A stretch of 64,000 bases of DNA, taken from Fibrobacteria bacterium (lineage in GTDB: Bacteria > Fibrobacterota > Fibrobacteria > UBA11236 > JADFYW01). The translations under genes and the position numbers were made by a program. The stretch is from contig JADFYW010000006.1 of the NCBI GenBank assembly GCA_015232855.1, positions 1 to 64,000 of the forward strand. The letters run 5' to 3'. Numbering within the stretch: the first letter of the stretch is position 1; the number at the start of each line of letters is the position of its first letter. This document shows positions 16,135-24,947 of the stretch, in pieces. Below the pieces are notes generated by a model. The model was not told the DNA's origin. It searched no databases and was given only the letters and a program-made list of their open reading frames with translations.

Positions 16135-17400
16135 TTGATTTCAAAAATATTTTCATTAACTGGCCTCGCAGCCGGTATACTGTTTTTTATTGGCTGTTCA
16201 GGCTCTAAGCCTGCCGGTCCTCCCATTTTTTCTCCGGCGGATATGAATAACCCTGCTGCCAGGCAAAAAGTGGCTGAGGCCTATATCAACGCAAAAGACA
16301 TCGAAAAATTAAATGGCGTAAAAAAAGTTATCATTCCTGCTTTTAATGTTGAATTTATTACCCAGAGCAGTGGAACAGCAACAAGCAGTGATTATAAAAA
16401 AGGTACGGCGAGTGTCACCAACATCTACTCCCTGGCCGGTCTTGATACTGCTATGCTTCAGGCAATTGCTGATGATCTTCATACAAAACTGGTAGATAAG
16501 CTCAAAGCTTCCGGCATTGATGTGGTTAGTGTCTCAGAACTTACCAGCGCTGAGGCATATACAGCCATGTCTTTTGAAGATACTCCCAGGAAGGGTAAAA
16601 GCTACCTGGACAAAGGCAAGGCCCGTTCCCTTACTTTTGCACCTAAAGACATGAAAGTGTATTATACTGCAGGCGATCCTTTTGCTCCCATGACATCTGC
16701 CTTTGGCCAGGCCTTTAAAGGCGCTTCCGGAAAAGCAAACAATAATATGGAAGCTAAACTCATGAAGGACTTTAACGCTGACGCTATGCTCAAAGTCCGT
16801 TATGTTGCCGGTTTCGCTGAAATCGATAAAAAAACATCGAAATCAGTTAATAAGGTCTCAGCTAAAGTAAGCGCTTCCATGGGTTTTTCTCTGGCTATAG
16901 GCTCTAACCGTTTGGTATTCACCAAAGGCTTCACAGAAAGCCCTAAACCCGGAAAAAAAGACGAATTTGTTTATACACCAAGCGGTGAAATAACCAGCGT
17001 CGACCTCAAGCTTCCCATTACCTCCGACGCTCCCATTGTCTCCGAGGTAGTAGAGTCCACCAGCACCTGGGGCAAAATTTCCAATGTGCTCTCTGTGGTT
17101 ATCGGTTCGCTTTCCGGTGGTGTGTTTACCAAATACACTTTTGATGCCAAAGTAGATAACGACACCTATAAAAAGACGAGTGTTGATTACATCGGAACCT
17201 TTAATGAACTCGCCATTGAGCAGTTGAAACTGGCTCCACCAGCACTGGCAGCCCCGCCAGAACCTGCTGCCATAGAAGCAACGACCGAAGAAGCCGATCC
17301 GGCTGAACAGGCTGAAGAAGCTAAACCCGCCGAAGAGGCCCAAGAGAAAGCTGCGCCTGAGGCGGCACCCGCAGAGGCAGAACCAGCCCCGGCTGAATAA
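16135..17400 (+). CDS. Hypothetical lipoprotein with Ala/Glu/Pro-rich tail
   Basis: 421 residues starting at TTG with a strong ribosome site (AAAGGAG) six bases ahead; no better ATG exists near the signal peptide. The lipobox FIGC gives an acylated Cys21. The mature domain (about 45-370) alternates beta strands and short helices (KKVIIPAFNVEFITQ; DALHTKLVDKL-like helices; SVDLKLPITSD), recalling CsgG/TolB-N-like curli-type lipoproteins, but no family can be named. The last ~55 residues are a low-complexity A/E/P tail, probably periplasmic or surface-exposed. A strong terminator follows, so it forms its own transcript. Confidence 0.85.
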   Translation: MISKIFSLTGLAAGILFFIGCSGSKPAGPPIFSPADMNNPAARQKVAEAYINAKDIEKLNGVKKVIIPAFNVEFITQSSGTATSSDYKKGTASVTNIYSLAGLDTAMLQAIADDLHTKLVDKLKASGIDVVSVSELTSAEAYTAMSFEDTPRKGKSYLDKGKARSLTFAPKDMKVYYTAGDPFAPMTSAFGQAFKGASGKANNNMEAKLMKDFNADAMLKVRYVAGFAEIDKKTSKSVNKVSAKVSASMGFSLAIGSNRLVFTKGFTESPKPGKKDEFVYTPSGEITSVDLKLPITSDAPIVSEVVESTSTWGKISNVLSVVIGSLSGGVFTKYTFDAKVDNDTYKKTSVDYIGTFNELAIEQLKLAPPALAAPPEPAAIEATTEEADPAEQAEEAKPAEEAQEKAAPEAAPAEAEPAPAE

Positions 17401-17422
17401 GGTATAAACATAAGTCTGTATA

Positions 17423-17450
17423 AAAGCTCCCTTAAAAGGGAGCTTTTTTT
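17423..17450 (+). terminator. Rho-independent terminator after 16135 lipoprotein gene
   Basis: A stem of AAGCTCCCTT and AAGGGAGCTT with a short AA loop is followed by a T-run. It lies 23 bases after the stop codon. Confidence 0.9.
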
Positions 17451-17531
17451 ATGAGTAAAAAGAGAGGAGAGGCAATTATTGAGATAAGCTTTGAGAGAGC
17501 TCAATTCCACAATACAATATACAAACCATAT

Positions 17532-17548
17532 TTGTATACAGTATACAA
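17532..17548. promoter_or_regulatory. GTATAC palindrome upstream of GlcG-like gene
   Basis: TTGTATACAGTATACAA is a perfect 8-1-8 inverted repeat; a further TATACAAA half-site lies just upstream (about 17523-17530) facing TTTGTATA. It shares the TTGTATAC half-site with the palindrome before the BKACE gene, suggesting one regulator for both. Confidence 0.5.
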
Positions 17549-17636
17549 TAATTACTATCTTATATACGAAAGAGTTGACCATAAATTAAATTTAGCAGTA
17601 CGCAAACCAACCGGATGAATAACAGGAGGTGATATT

Positions 17637-18068
17637 TTGGCAAAATTAAAAACCAAAAAAATACTCGATTTAGCTGCTGCAAGGCAGATCATTAAACGGG
17701 CCACAACAAAGGCAGAAGAACTGAAGGTGGGCGGTGCAGTGGCAGTTGTCGATGATGGCGGACACCTCATAACCCTTGATACGCTGGATGGCTCCATGCC
17801 GGCTGCCGCAGAAATTGCTATTGGCAAAGCAGCCACCGCAGCAGTTTTCCGCAGGCCTACTTCCAAAATAGAGGAAGTCATTCAAAACTCAAGACTCCCC
17901 ATGCTCACTCTGGGTGGTGTAATCCAGACACCATATGCCCCTCTTGATGGAGCCTATCCTATTATGCTGGAAGGAAAATGTGTGGGGGCAGTATCAGTAG
18001 CCGGTGCAGCGTCTGCAGAAAATGACGAGCTAATTGCTGCTCATGCCTCTGAATGGAAACCGGATTAA
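17637..18068 (+). CDS. GlcG/HbpS-family protein (DUF336)
   Basis: 143 residues, standard length. The start is TTG with an ideal ribosome site (AGGAGGTGATA), so expression may be high despite the rare start codon. Family features are the opening helix LDLAAARQIIKRATTKAEEL, the strand GGAVAVVDDGGHLITLDTLDG and the central AIGKAATAAVF. GlcG-type proteins occur beside glycolate, diol and aromatic catabolic genes, and some bind haem or cobalamin (HbpS, PduO C-terminal domain). Its exact role is rarely known. The palindrome upstream links it to the BKACE-RLP-kinase set; it may be an accessory to that pathway. Confidence 0.88.
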   Translation: MAKLKTKKILDLAAARQIIKRATTKAEELKVGGAVAVVDDGGHLITLDTLDGSMPAAAEIAIGKAATAAVFRRPTSKIEEVIQNSRLPMLTLGGVIQTPYAPLDGAYPIMLEGKCVGAVSVAGAASAENDELIAAHASEWKPD

Positions 18069-18375
18069 GGGTAGTTCACATTTTCTCAACAAGCTGCTAA
18101 TTCTCACCGATAGAATACATCTGCGCGAGGAAGAGTTTATGGTCCACAATTTCCGATAAATTTAATAGGTGAAGAGGTTACCTTTTTATGCCGTTTATAA
18201 TCCAGAAACTGCAATCCTGTCTCAGACAGGAACTTTAAAGAATTATCAAGCACTTCACCTGTATTTTGGTTATCATATAATTATTACTTTTTTAGATAAT
18301 TAGCAAAGGATGGATAGAAATAAGATCTAATTCATAGATACTTTGCATTTGGTGATAGAAAAGGGATGGGATAAT
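18069..18375. other. Gap with a short palindrome
   Basis: About 300 AT-rich bases between the GlcG-like and marC genes. CCTGTCTCAGACAGG (18216-18230) is a perfect 7-1-7 palindrome. A stop-to-stop minus-strand frame of about 45 codons (around 18130-18290) reads like coding sequence but lacks a start, so it may be a gene relic. No function is assigned. Confidence 0.3.
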
Positions 18376-18957
18376 ATGTCAATTTTTTCAGCAACAGCGC
18401 TCCTCTTTCTCGTTATTGACCCACTCGGAAATATCCCCACCTTCACATGTGTTTTAAGATCCGTTGATCCCAAACGACATTCCAAAGTTATGGTCCGGGA
18501 ATTACTCATCGCCCTCGGCATACTTGTCATATTTCTTTTTGTAGGCCGCCCCATTCTGGCACTTTTACAAATATCTCAATCATCCCTTGGTATTGCGGGT
18601 GGGATTATCCTCTTTTTGGTTGCCATTAAAATGATATTTTCAGGTTCTGAAAAAATATTTGAAGATTCCACAGACAAAGAACCCTTTATTGTTCCCCTTG
18701 CAATTCCACTCATTGCAGGCCCCTCTGCAATGGCCACCGTCATCCTTCTTATGGCCAAAGAACCCGCACGTTGGCCCGAATGGCTCCTTGCCGTATTCTG
18801 TGCCTGGCTAGCCTCCGGTATACTGTTAATGCTCTCAAACCGCTTAAGCACACTTTTAGGAGAACGCACATTAAAGGCCTTTGAACGCCTAATGGGTATG
18901 ATTTTAACAGCAATTGCTGTTGAAATGTTTATAACCGGCATACATCAAACATTTTAG
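18376..18957 (+). CDS. MarC family integral membrane protein
   Basis: 193 residues from the ATG at 18376, preferred over an in-frame TTG at 18343 because the family starts with the first membrane helix (FSATALLFLVIDPLGNIP). About six membrane segments can be seen, for example LLIALGILVIFLFVGRPI, GIAGGIILFLVAIKMIF, VPLAIPLIAGPSAMATVILL and MILTAIAVEMFITGI. The pattern LFLVIDPLGNIP and the PLAIPLIAGPSAMATVILL segment are MarC/UPF0056 hallmarks (YhgN-like). MarC proteins are inner-membrane proteins of unknown function; the old antibiotic-resistance link is not supported. A weak GGGATGGGA lies upstream. Confidence 0.92.
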   Translation: MSIFSATALLFLVIDPLGNIPTFTCVLRSVDPKRHSKVMVRELLIALGILVIFLFVGRPILALLQISQSSLGIAGGIILFLVAIKMIFSGSEKIFEDSTDKEPFIVPLAIPLIAGPSAMATVILLMAKEPARWPEWLLAVFCAWLASGILLMLSNRLSTLLGERTLKAFERLMGMILTAIAVEMFITGIHQTF

Positions 18958-19071
18958 CGTTAACCATTACGTAATTATTAATTTCGCCTCATTCAGGCTT
19001 TCTTATTGAAATCGCTATATATTCTGCATATAATAGAAGTAGATAGTTTTTCATAAGCGTTTAAAAATCAC

Positions 19072-22000
19072 ATGAGCGAGCAACCTATGAAGGCCATTAA
19101 AAACCTGTTGAGCGAAACGGAGTTAAATCCTCTTTCTCCGAAGGATCTGCCTCAAAAAGCAGTGGAATTAGCAGAACTTTTACTTTCTACGGCTAAAAAC
19201 ACGCAAACCCCTGAAGAAATAAATCATGCCATTAAAATGGCACCCATGCTAAAAGATACCCAGGGAAAAGCCTTAACTATGGCCTTAACGGACCAGGTGT
19301 TTCGCAGTTATTCCAAATCCCGGGTTGCAGACCAACTGCGATATTTAATTGACCAATATGGCGTACCGGGATATTTATCCGCACTTGATGGCTTGGGTCT
19401 GAAACTAGCCAGTGTGGTAGGGCCCATTATCCCCGATTTTGTTATGCCCTTAGTCACTTTAAAACTGCGAAATGAAACCCGCACCGTATTAAAGCCCAGC
19501 GAAGAAGAACCCTTCCAAAGATATCTGGCAGAGCGCAAAGCCTCCGGGATGCGCCTTAATGTCAATCAGTTAGGAGAGGCTGTCTTGGGGGAAAAAGAAG
19601 CTCAAGCCCGACTTAAAAAGTATTACACCCTGCTTAAACGTGATGACATCGAGTACATCTCTATTAAGCTCTCTTCCGTATGCAGTCAGATTGATTTCCT
19701 GGCGTGGGAAGATACGGTAGAAATGGTAAAGAAGCGCTTACGAAATTTGTACCGTCTCTGTATGCAACATCGATATACCTTACCCAGCGGGAAACGCATT
19801 ACCAAATTTGTCAACTTGGATATGGAAGGGTATCATGATCTGGACCTCACCATCGCGGCATTCCAACAAGTACTGGATGAGCCTGAATTTTCCACACTCT
19901 ATGCGGGAATTGTTTTACAGGCCTACCTTCCCGATTCATTTCCCATTCAGAAAAAAATAACCGCATGGGCAAAAAAGAGATGTGATAAAACCGGGGGTCG
20001 CATTAAAATTCGTTTGGTAAAAGGAGCGAACTTAGCCATGGAAAAAGTAGAGGCTTCCATGGGCATCTGGCCACAAACGCCTTATTCAAATAAATGTGAT
20101 GTAGACGCTAATTTTAAATGCATGATAGCTTACGGCTGCCGTCCTGAGAACGCAAAAATAGTACACATAGGAATTGGGAGCCATAATCTTTTAGATATTG
20201 CCTATGGTCTTCTTTTGCGGGCGGGTCACAAGATACCTAAATATATCGACTTTGAAATGTTGGAAGGCATGGCCAATCATCAGGCCCGGGTGATACAAAA
20301 AATAACGGGAAAATTATTTTTGTATTCTCCCATCGTTAAAAAAGATGACTTCCATGTTGGTATCGCCTATCTGGTCAGGCGCCTGGATGAAAACACGACG
20401 CCAGGCAATTTCCTCAGAGACCTTTTTGATCTGGAGGCCGATAACAACTGGGACAAACAAAAAACGCATTTTCTGGAATCATGTAAACGTATGACCTCCG
20501 TTAGTCATGCAGTCCGCCGTAAACAAGACCGAAGCAAAAGGAACCGAAAATCCGTCGAAAAAGAATACTTTTCCAATACTCCCGATACCGATTGGGCCTT
20601 AACCGCTAATCGTCAATGGGCAGCATCTCTTATTTCAGAATGGTCCAAAAAACTTCTACCGGTAATACCGATTCAAATAGGAGGCCGGATTATCAAAACC
20701 CCTTCAGAGGGGACAGGCATAGACCCTTCCCGGCCAGGAACAGAGGCCTACCAATTTGTCTTGGCAGAGAAATCACATGTCGAACGTGCAATGGACATTG
20801 CCCAAACAGCACAAAAAGAATGGGGAGCTAAATCTCTTAACGAACGAGCCTCCCTTCTCCAAAAGGCAGCAAGAGAACTTGAGAAAAACCGTGGCTCCTT
20901 AATTGGCTGCATGATTTTAGATGCCGGCAAACGGATTAGTGAAGCGGATGCCGAAATTTCAGAAGCCATAGATTTTGGTAACTATTATGGGCGCGCATTT
21001 ATTTCTCTTGCAGAAGAAATAAAACAAGCACGTTTCAGTCCTCTGGGAACCGTCCTCGTAGCTCCCCCCTGGAATTTTCCCCTCGCCATACCTGCAGGTG
21101 GTGTTTTTGGGGCTTTGATGGCAGGGAATTCCGTTTTGCTTAAACCTTCCCGTGAAACCGTACTCGTTGCCTGGAAGATGGCAGAATGTATGTGGAAAGC
21201 AGGCATTCCCAAAAAAGTATTGCAATTCCTACCCTGCCGGGGAGAAGTCGGGAAGCAGCTTATAGTAGATAAACGAGTGGATGCCGTTATATTAACCGGC
21301 TCCTACGAAACCGCCAGAATGTTCCAATCCTGGCGCCCAAACCTGAGGTTATTTGCCGAAACCAGTGGGAAAAACAACATCATTATCACCTCCCTCGCAG
21401 ACCGGGACCTGGCAATACTCGACTTGATACATTCTGCCTTTTCCCACAACGGCCAGAAATGTTCAGCTGCGAGTCTTGCGATATGTGAAAAAGAAGTATA
21501 CGACAACCCCTTATTCAGGAAACAACTCAGAGATGCAGTAGAAAGTCTTCCGGTGGGTCCGGCCTGGAAATTAAACAGCCGAGTGACGCCACTTACCCAG
21601 GAGCCGGGAAAAAACCTCTGGCGCGCCCTCACACGACTAGAGCCCGGTGAAGAATGGTTGGTAGAGCCAAAAATAATTGATGATAACCCGAGACTTTGGC
21701 GACCAGGGGTACGGTTGGGGGTAAAACAAGGCTCCTGGTTTCACAAAACAGAATGTTTCGGTCCGGTACTTGGTATCATGAAAGCAGAGGACATTCACCA
21801 CGCTGTGGACATAGCAAACGATAATGATTACGCCCTTACTGCAGGTATTCAAACGCTGGATGATCGGGAAAAGCAATTCTGGCAAGAGCATATTCACGCC
21901 GGAAACCTTTATATAAACAGGCCCATTACAGGCGCCATCGTCCAGCGACAACCTTTCGGTGGATGGAAAAAATCATGTATTGGCCCCGGTGCCAAAGCAG

Positions 22001-22662
22001 GTGGCCCCAATTACGTATCTCAGTTCGGACATTGGAAACAAATTAAAACATTCAAATCCTCTCATCCTATTCCAGAAGAACTTAAAGAAATTCTCACTTA
22101 TGCTTTTAAACACATCACTGAAATCAAAGCAAGGGCCTCACTAGAAATGAGCGCGAGCTTGTATGCACAAGCCTGGGACAAGCACTTTTCAAAATCATGG
22201 GACCCAAGTGCAGTACATGGAGAAGCGAATTTTTACCGGTATACCAATGTTTCATTAATAATAATACGAGCTACAAGGAGTACGCCACCTGAAGACCTCC
22301 TGCAAATACTCTTAGCAGCCAGAACGTGTAGAGCCAGTGTAATGCTCAGTCTCCAGCAAGACATTATGCCCTGGCAATGGGTCTCTCAAATTACAAACGT
22401 TTCTGTTGAATATCAGCTTGAACCCGAGCTGATTACATTGATAAAGAGTGCAGATCCTCTAACCCGCCTGCGTTGTATTGAGCCTCTGTCTATGGATTTA
22501 CGGGACGCACTTAACGATAACAATATTGCGGTACTCGATGAACCTGTATCTGCAATCGGGCGTTTAGAATTATTACAATACTTAAGAGAACAAAGTTATA
22601 CCTTTACCAATCACCGGTATGGTAACATTCTCCCTGAGATTAATTCAGACAACGACAGTTAA
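19072..22662 (+). CDS. putA: Bifunctional proline dehydrogenase / glutamate-semialdehyde dehydrogenase
   Basis: 1196 residues. Oxidises proline to glutamate in two steps. The N-terminal half is the FAD-binding PRODH barrel (YISIKLSSVCSQIDF; IRLVKGANLAMEKVEA; VGIAYLVRRLDENT). The C-terminal half, from about 545, is an aldehyde dehydrogenase with catalytic Cys797 (GQKCSA) and Glu763 (FAETSGKN). No ribbon-helix-helix DNA-binding domain is present, so it does not regulate itself. An extra ~180-residue C-terminal domain follows the ALDH end, as in long PutA types. No ribosome site is obvious. A diverged copy of codons about 1019-1057 lies at 28019-28135. Confidence 0.95.
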   Translation: MSEQPMKAIKNLLSETELNPLSPKDLPQKAVELAELLLSTAKNTQTPEEINHAIKMAPMLKDTQGKALTMALTDQVFRSYSKSRVADQLRYLIDQYGVPGYLSALDGLGLKLASVVGPIIPDFVMPLVTLKLRNETRTVLKPSEEEPFQRYLAERKASGMRLNVNQLGEAVLGEKEAQARLKKYYTLLKRDDIEYISIKLSSVCSQIDFLAWEDTVEMVKKRLRNLYRLCMQHRYTLPSGKRITKFVNLDMEGYHDLDLTIAAFQQVLDEPEFSTLYAGIVLQAYLPDSFPIQKKITAWAKKRCDKTGGRIKIRLVKGANLAMEKVEASMGIWPQTPYSNKCDVDANFKCMIAYGCRPENAKIVHIGIGSHNLLDIAYGLLLRAGHKIPKYIDFEMLEGMANHQARVIQKITGKLFLYSPIVKKDDFHVGIAYLVRRLDENTTPGNFLRDLFDLEADNNWDKQKTHFLESCKRMTSVSHAVRRKQDRSKRNRKSVEKEYFSNTPDTDWALTANRQWAASLISEWSKKLLPVIPIQIGGRIIKTPSEGTGIDPSRPGTEAYQFVLAEKSHVERAMDIAQTAQKEWGAKSLNERASLLQKAARELEKNRGSLIGCMILDAGKRISEADAEISEAIDFGNYYGRAFISLAEEIKQARFSPLGTVLVAPPWNFPLAIPAGGVFGALMAGNSVLLKPSRETVLVAWKMAECMWKAGIPKKVLQFLPCRGEVGKQLIVDKRVDAVILTGSYETARMFQSWRPNLRLFAETSGKNNIIITSLADRDLAILDLIHSAFSHNGQKCSAASLAICEKEVYDNPLFRKQLRDAVESLPVGPAWKLNSRVTPLTQEPGKNLWRALTRLEPGEEWLVEPKIIDDNPRLWRPGVRLGVKQGSWFHKTECFGPVLGIMKAEDIHHAVDIANDNDYALTAGIQTLDDREKQFWQEHIHAGNLYINRPITGAIVQRQPFGGWKKSCIGPGAKAGGPNYVSQFGHWKQIKTFKSSHPIPEELKEILTYAFKHITEIKARASLEMSASLYAQAWDKHFSKSWDPSAVHGEANFYRYTNVSLIIIRATRSTPPEDLLQILLAARTCRASVMLSLQQDIMPWQWVSQITNVSVEYQLEPELITLIKSADPLTRLRCIEPLSMDLRDALNDNNIAVLDEPVSAIGRLELLQYLREQSYTFTNHRYGNILPEINSDNDS

Positions 22663-22945
22663 TTACAAAGTTCAATCCCGATGACGAGTCAATGCGCTCT
22701 TTAAGCTTAACATATATAGAATATAGACGTATAGAAATATATGCCTTTATCTAAAATCCTAGGGTTGTGACAATTTTCTCTTTTAATTCCAAAGACACAA
22801 GTGAACCCAGAATGTTTTGTTGGGAATGATTTTAATATCAATCATCAATTTTAACTCATAAATACGCAAATATTTGCTCAATTGTTCCCATTTACTTAAT
22901 CATAAGAAGTCCCAATAATTTTCCCATAATGAAGAATTTAACCCT

Positions 22946-23034
22946 GTTTTCAAATAATTTCACACATTTAGAACAATTTCAATTAAATTATAAGTATGTT
23001 TTTTCCCAAAAAGAGGACATCGGTATAGTAATTG
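22946..23034 (+). repeat. Upstream repeat, copy 1 (promoter-like)
   Basis: About 85 bases with a clear second copy at 24754-24836. The two share TCAAATAATTT, an identical stretch ending in AATTATAAGTATGT, then TTTTCCC and a closing GTAATTG. Both copies lie just ahead of plus-strand genes for exported proteins, so the shared block is probably a promoter/leader. The preceding ~280 bases (22663-22945) are AT-rich with nothing recognised. Confidence 0.55.
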
Positions 23035-23037
23035 ATT

Positions 23038-23811
23038 ATGAAAACACTAATTTATTTTTTATGTTTTCTCTCGACAATACATGCAGGACCTAATCATTTT
23101 TCTGATAGGATAAATTTTGGAACAACCTTTTTTATAGGTGGGCACTTTAGTGAATATAAAAATGAAGAAAATAGAATCACTAAAGAAGTACATTTATTAA
23201 CTGAATTAGCCCTTCTCCCTATGTATTTTGAAACAGATATTGCAGGTGGTGGAATGACATTTTGGTTAGACTATATGCTCTCAGAAAATTTTGGAATAGG
23301 TATACATTTTGAAAAACGAAGAGTCACGCAATCAGTTGCTTCGCCATCTTCAATAGATCCAGAAGTATATATTGAAGGAAATGGTGGGGGACCGCTCATT
23401 AATTATTATAAAGATATAACTCAATCTTTATCTCTTCACATTAATTTAGCAGGGGGAATATCAAAAGGTACTATACACAGATTGATACAATTAAAAAAGG
23501 AATATGATAGACAAGCAGACAGGAGAACGGAATCAGACACAACGTTTAATAAATTAATTTATGATAATAGTGGACCTAAAGAAATATTTGAATGCTATTC
23601 GAGAGTGAATATCAATTTAGGCTACAAATTTAAAAGGCTCATATTTAGTATGGGGCCTCAGTATAGAATTAGCTATTCATATTTACAGTCTGATAACGAT
23701 TCTGATTATCCAAATAATTCATACATACATAATATTGGAATCGATCTTTGTTTAAGAGTGCCTTTAAACATTTTTTTTAGAAAGAATAACCACGAACCTG
23801 GAGGTTCATAA
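23038..23811 (+). CDS. Predicted outer-membrane beta-barrel protein
   Basis: 257 residues from the ATG at 23038; an in-frame TTG lies two codons earlier. A signal peptide (LIYFLCFLSTIHAG) is followed by alternating amphipathic strands of a small barrel (GTTFFIGGHFSEY; MTFWLDYMLSENFGIGIHFEK; LSLHINLAGGIS; RVNINLGYKFKRLIFSMGPQYRISYSY; IGIDLCLRVPLNIFF). It lacks a C-terminal aromatic residue, as a short polar tail follows the last strand. Codon and base use are more AT-rich than in the housekeeping block, hinting at an accessory origin. No family recognised. Confidence 0.65.
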   Translation: MKTLIYFLCFLSTIHAGPNHFSDRINFGTTFFIGGHFSEYKNEENRITKEVHLLTELALLPMYFETDIAGGGMTFWLDYMLSENFGIGIHFEKRRVTQSVASPSSIDPEVYIEGNGGGPLINYYKDITQSLSLHINLAGGISKGTIHRLIQLKKEYDRQADRRTESDTTFNKLIYDNSGPKEIFECYSRVNINLGYKFKRLIFSMGPQYRISYSYLQSDNDSDYPNNSYIHNIGIDLCLRVPLNIFFRKNNHEPGGS

Positions 23812-23935
23812 TGTGGAACTCTATTCTTGTATTTTTTTTACATTCTTCAAGTTGTGTAACAGGCCAGCTCCCCGTTACACCCACAAGTGGATAAGTTTCA
23901 GTGAACCAACTGCTGACGCACCGCGTAATTCAGCT

Positions 23936-24484
23936 TTATGAGGGAAAAGAACGACTAAAAAGTTCTTCAATCGCTTTTTTACCTTCTACTGAAAGATTTC
24001 TGGTTCCCGTTCCGCAAAATGTTTTGTGTGAGATTACAGGTTCGTCGCTAACCCATGCATTATCCTTCCAGGTAGACCATTTGTTTGTATCCTGATCAAA
24101 AACACTGATGGGTCTATTAAAAAATTTCGCCAGTTCAATCCCCCATCCGGTTCCGCCTTTAATTGTGTTATCAGGCTGAATCCAGCCTATAGCAAAGACC
24201 TGGTACCCTTTATTAATCATATGGAAGATTACCTGAAAGATTTTTTTGATCTTTTCCGCATGTGCATATCTTCTATTCATTCTTGCAGAGACTATCTCCA
24301 TGCTTATATTCCCTTTTCGCAGTTCTTCCTCACTTAGTATGGTAAGGTTTTTGTCCCGCGCAGGGGTATGCCCTTCAAATGAGAAGTTTTTTTCATCTAT
24401 ATTGTATTTTTCTGCACATTCACCAAAAGTTTTTTCTGCGCCTTTAAGTCCACCACTGTACAGGCAATAATCTTTGTTATCCAT
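23936..24484 (-). CDS. Conserved hypothetical protein, possibly SLOG/Rossmann-like
   Basis: 182 residues with a good ribosome site (AAAAGGAGAA). The N-terminus (CLYSGGLKGAEKTFGECAEKYNI) and the central KGGTGWGIELAKFFNRPISVFDQ are glycine-rich turns like those of SLOG/LOG-type Rossmann proteins that bind nucleotides or their hydrolysis products. The closing TFCGTGTRNLS fits a third loop. I know no biochemical role for this pattern. It has no partner gene and faces the neighbouring genes on the opposite strand. The SLOG link is an inference from motif shape only. Confidence 0.7.
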   Translation of the reverse strand: MDNKDYCLYSGGLKGAEKTFGECAEKYNIDEKNFSFEGHTPARDKNLTILSEEELRKGNISMEIVSARMNRRYAHAEKIKKIFQVIFHMINKGYQVFAIGWIQPDNTIKGGTGWGIELAKFFNRPISVFDQDTNKWSTWKDNAWVSDEPVISHKTFCGTGTRNLSVEGKKAIEELFSRSFPS

Positions 24485-24753
24485 TTTTATTCTCCTTTTA
24501 AACCCTAAAAATCACTTTAAATTGATAAAATAATGAAGTTGGTAAAGCTGTTGATTGCCTGGCTTTAATTACTTGTACAGGCAGTTTTCACTTGTCTTAG
24601 AGATATTGTCCCTAAGAAAATCGAAGCAGGTATAATACTAATTTTACTACAAATACCATAGGATTTTTATTAAAAGCTTAATCTCATCCATTTACTAAAC
24701 CACAAAAAGCTCAATAATCCGAAATCTTTCACGTAATAAAGCGCATTGCCTTT

Positions 24754-24836
24754 GTTCTCAAATAATTTTACTCATTTTTCTAATTTCAATTAAATTATAA
24801 GTATGTATTTTCCCCAAAAAAACACCGTAGTAATTG
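24754..24836 (+). repeat. Upstream repeat, copy 2 (promoter-like)
   Basis: Second copy of the 22946-23034 block, starting TTCTCAAATAATTTTA and ending GTAGTAATTG. It precedes the 24948 lipoprotein gene by about 110 bases. The ~270 bases to its left (24485-24753) are AT-rich with nothing recognised beyond the presumed promoter of the minus-strand gene. Confidence 0.55.
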
Positions 24837-24871
24837 TTATAAACATCGTTTGAATAGTCAGGCAAAATGAT

Positions 24872-24916
24872 AGAGCAGAATTATCACTCAGGAATAGAAC
24901 TTATGGGCGACAATTC
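24872..24916. repeat. 45-bp repeat, copy 1
   Basis: Resembles 29590-29634 at roughly three quarters of positions (GAGCAGAATT, then CAGGA, then AGAACTTATGGG). It lies between the promoter-like repeat and the lipoprotein start. Function unknown; it could be a relic of a longer duplicated segment. Confidence 0.35.
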
Positions 24917-24947
24917 CGCTCACCTAAACATTTTTTAGCATATTAAA

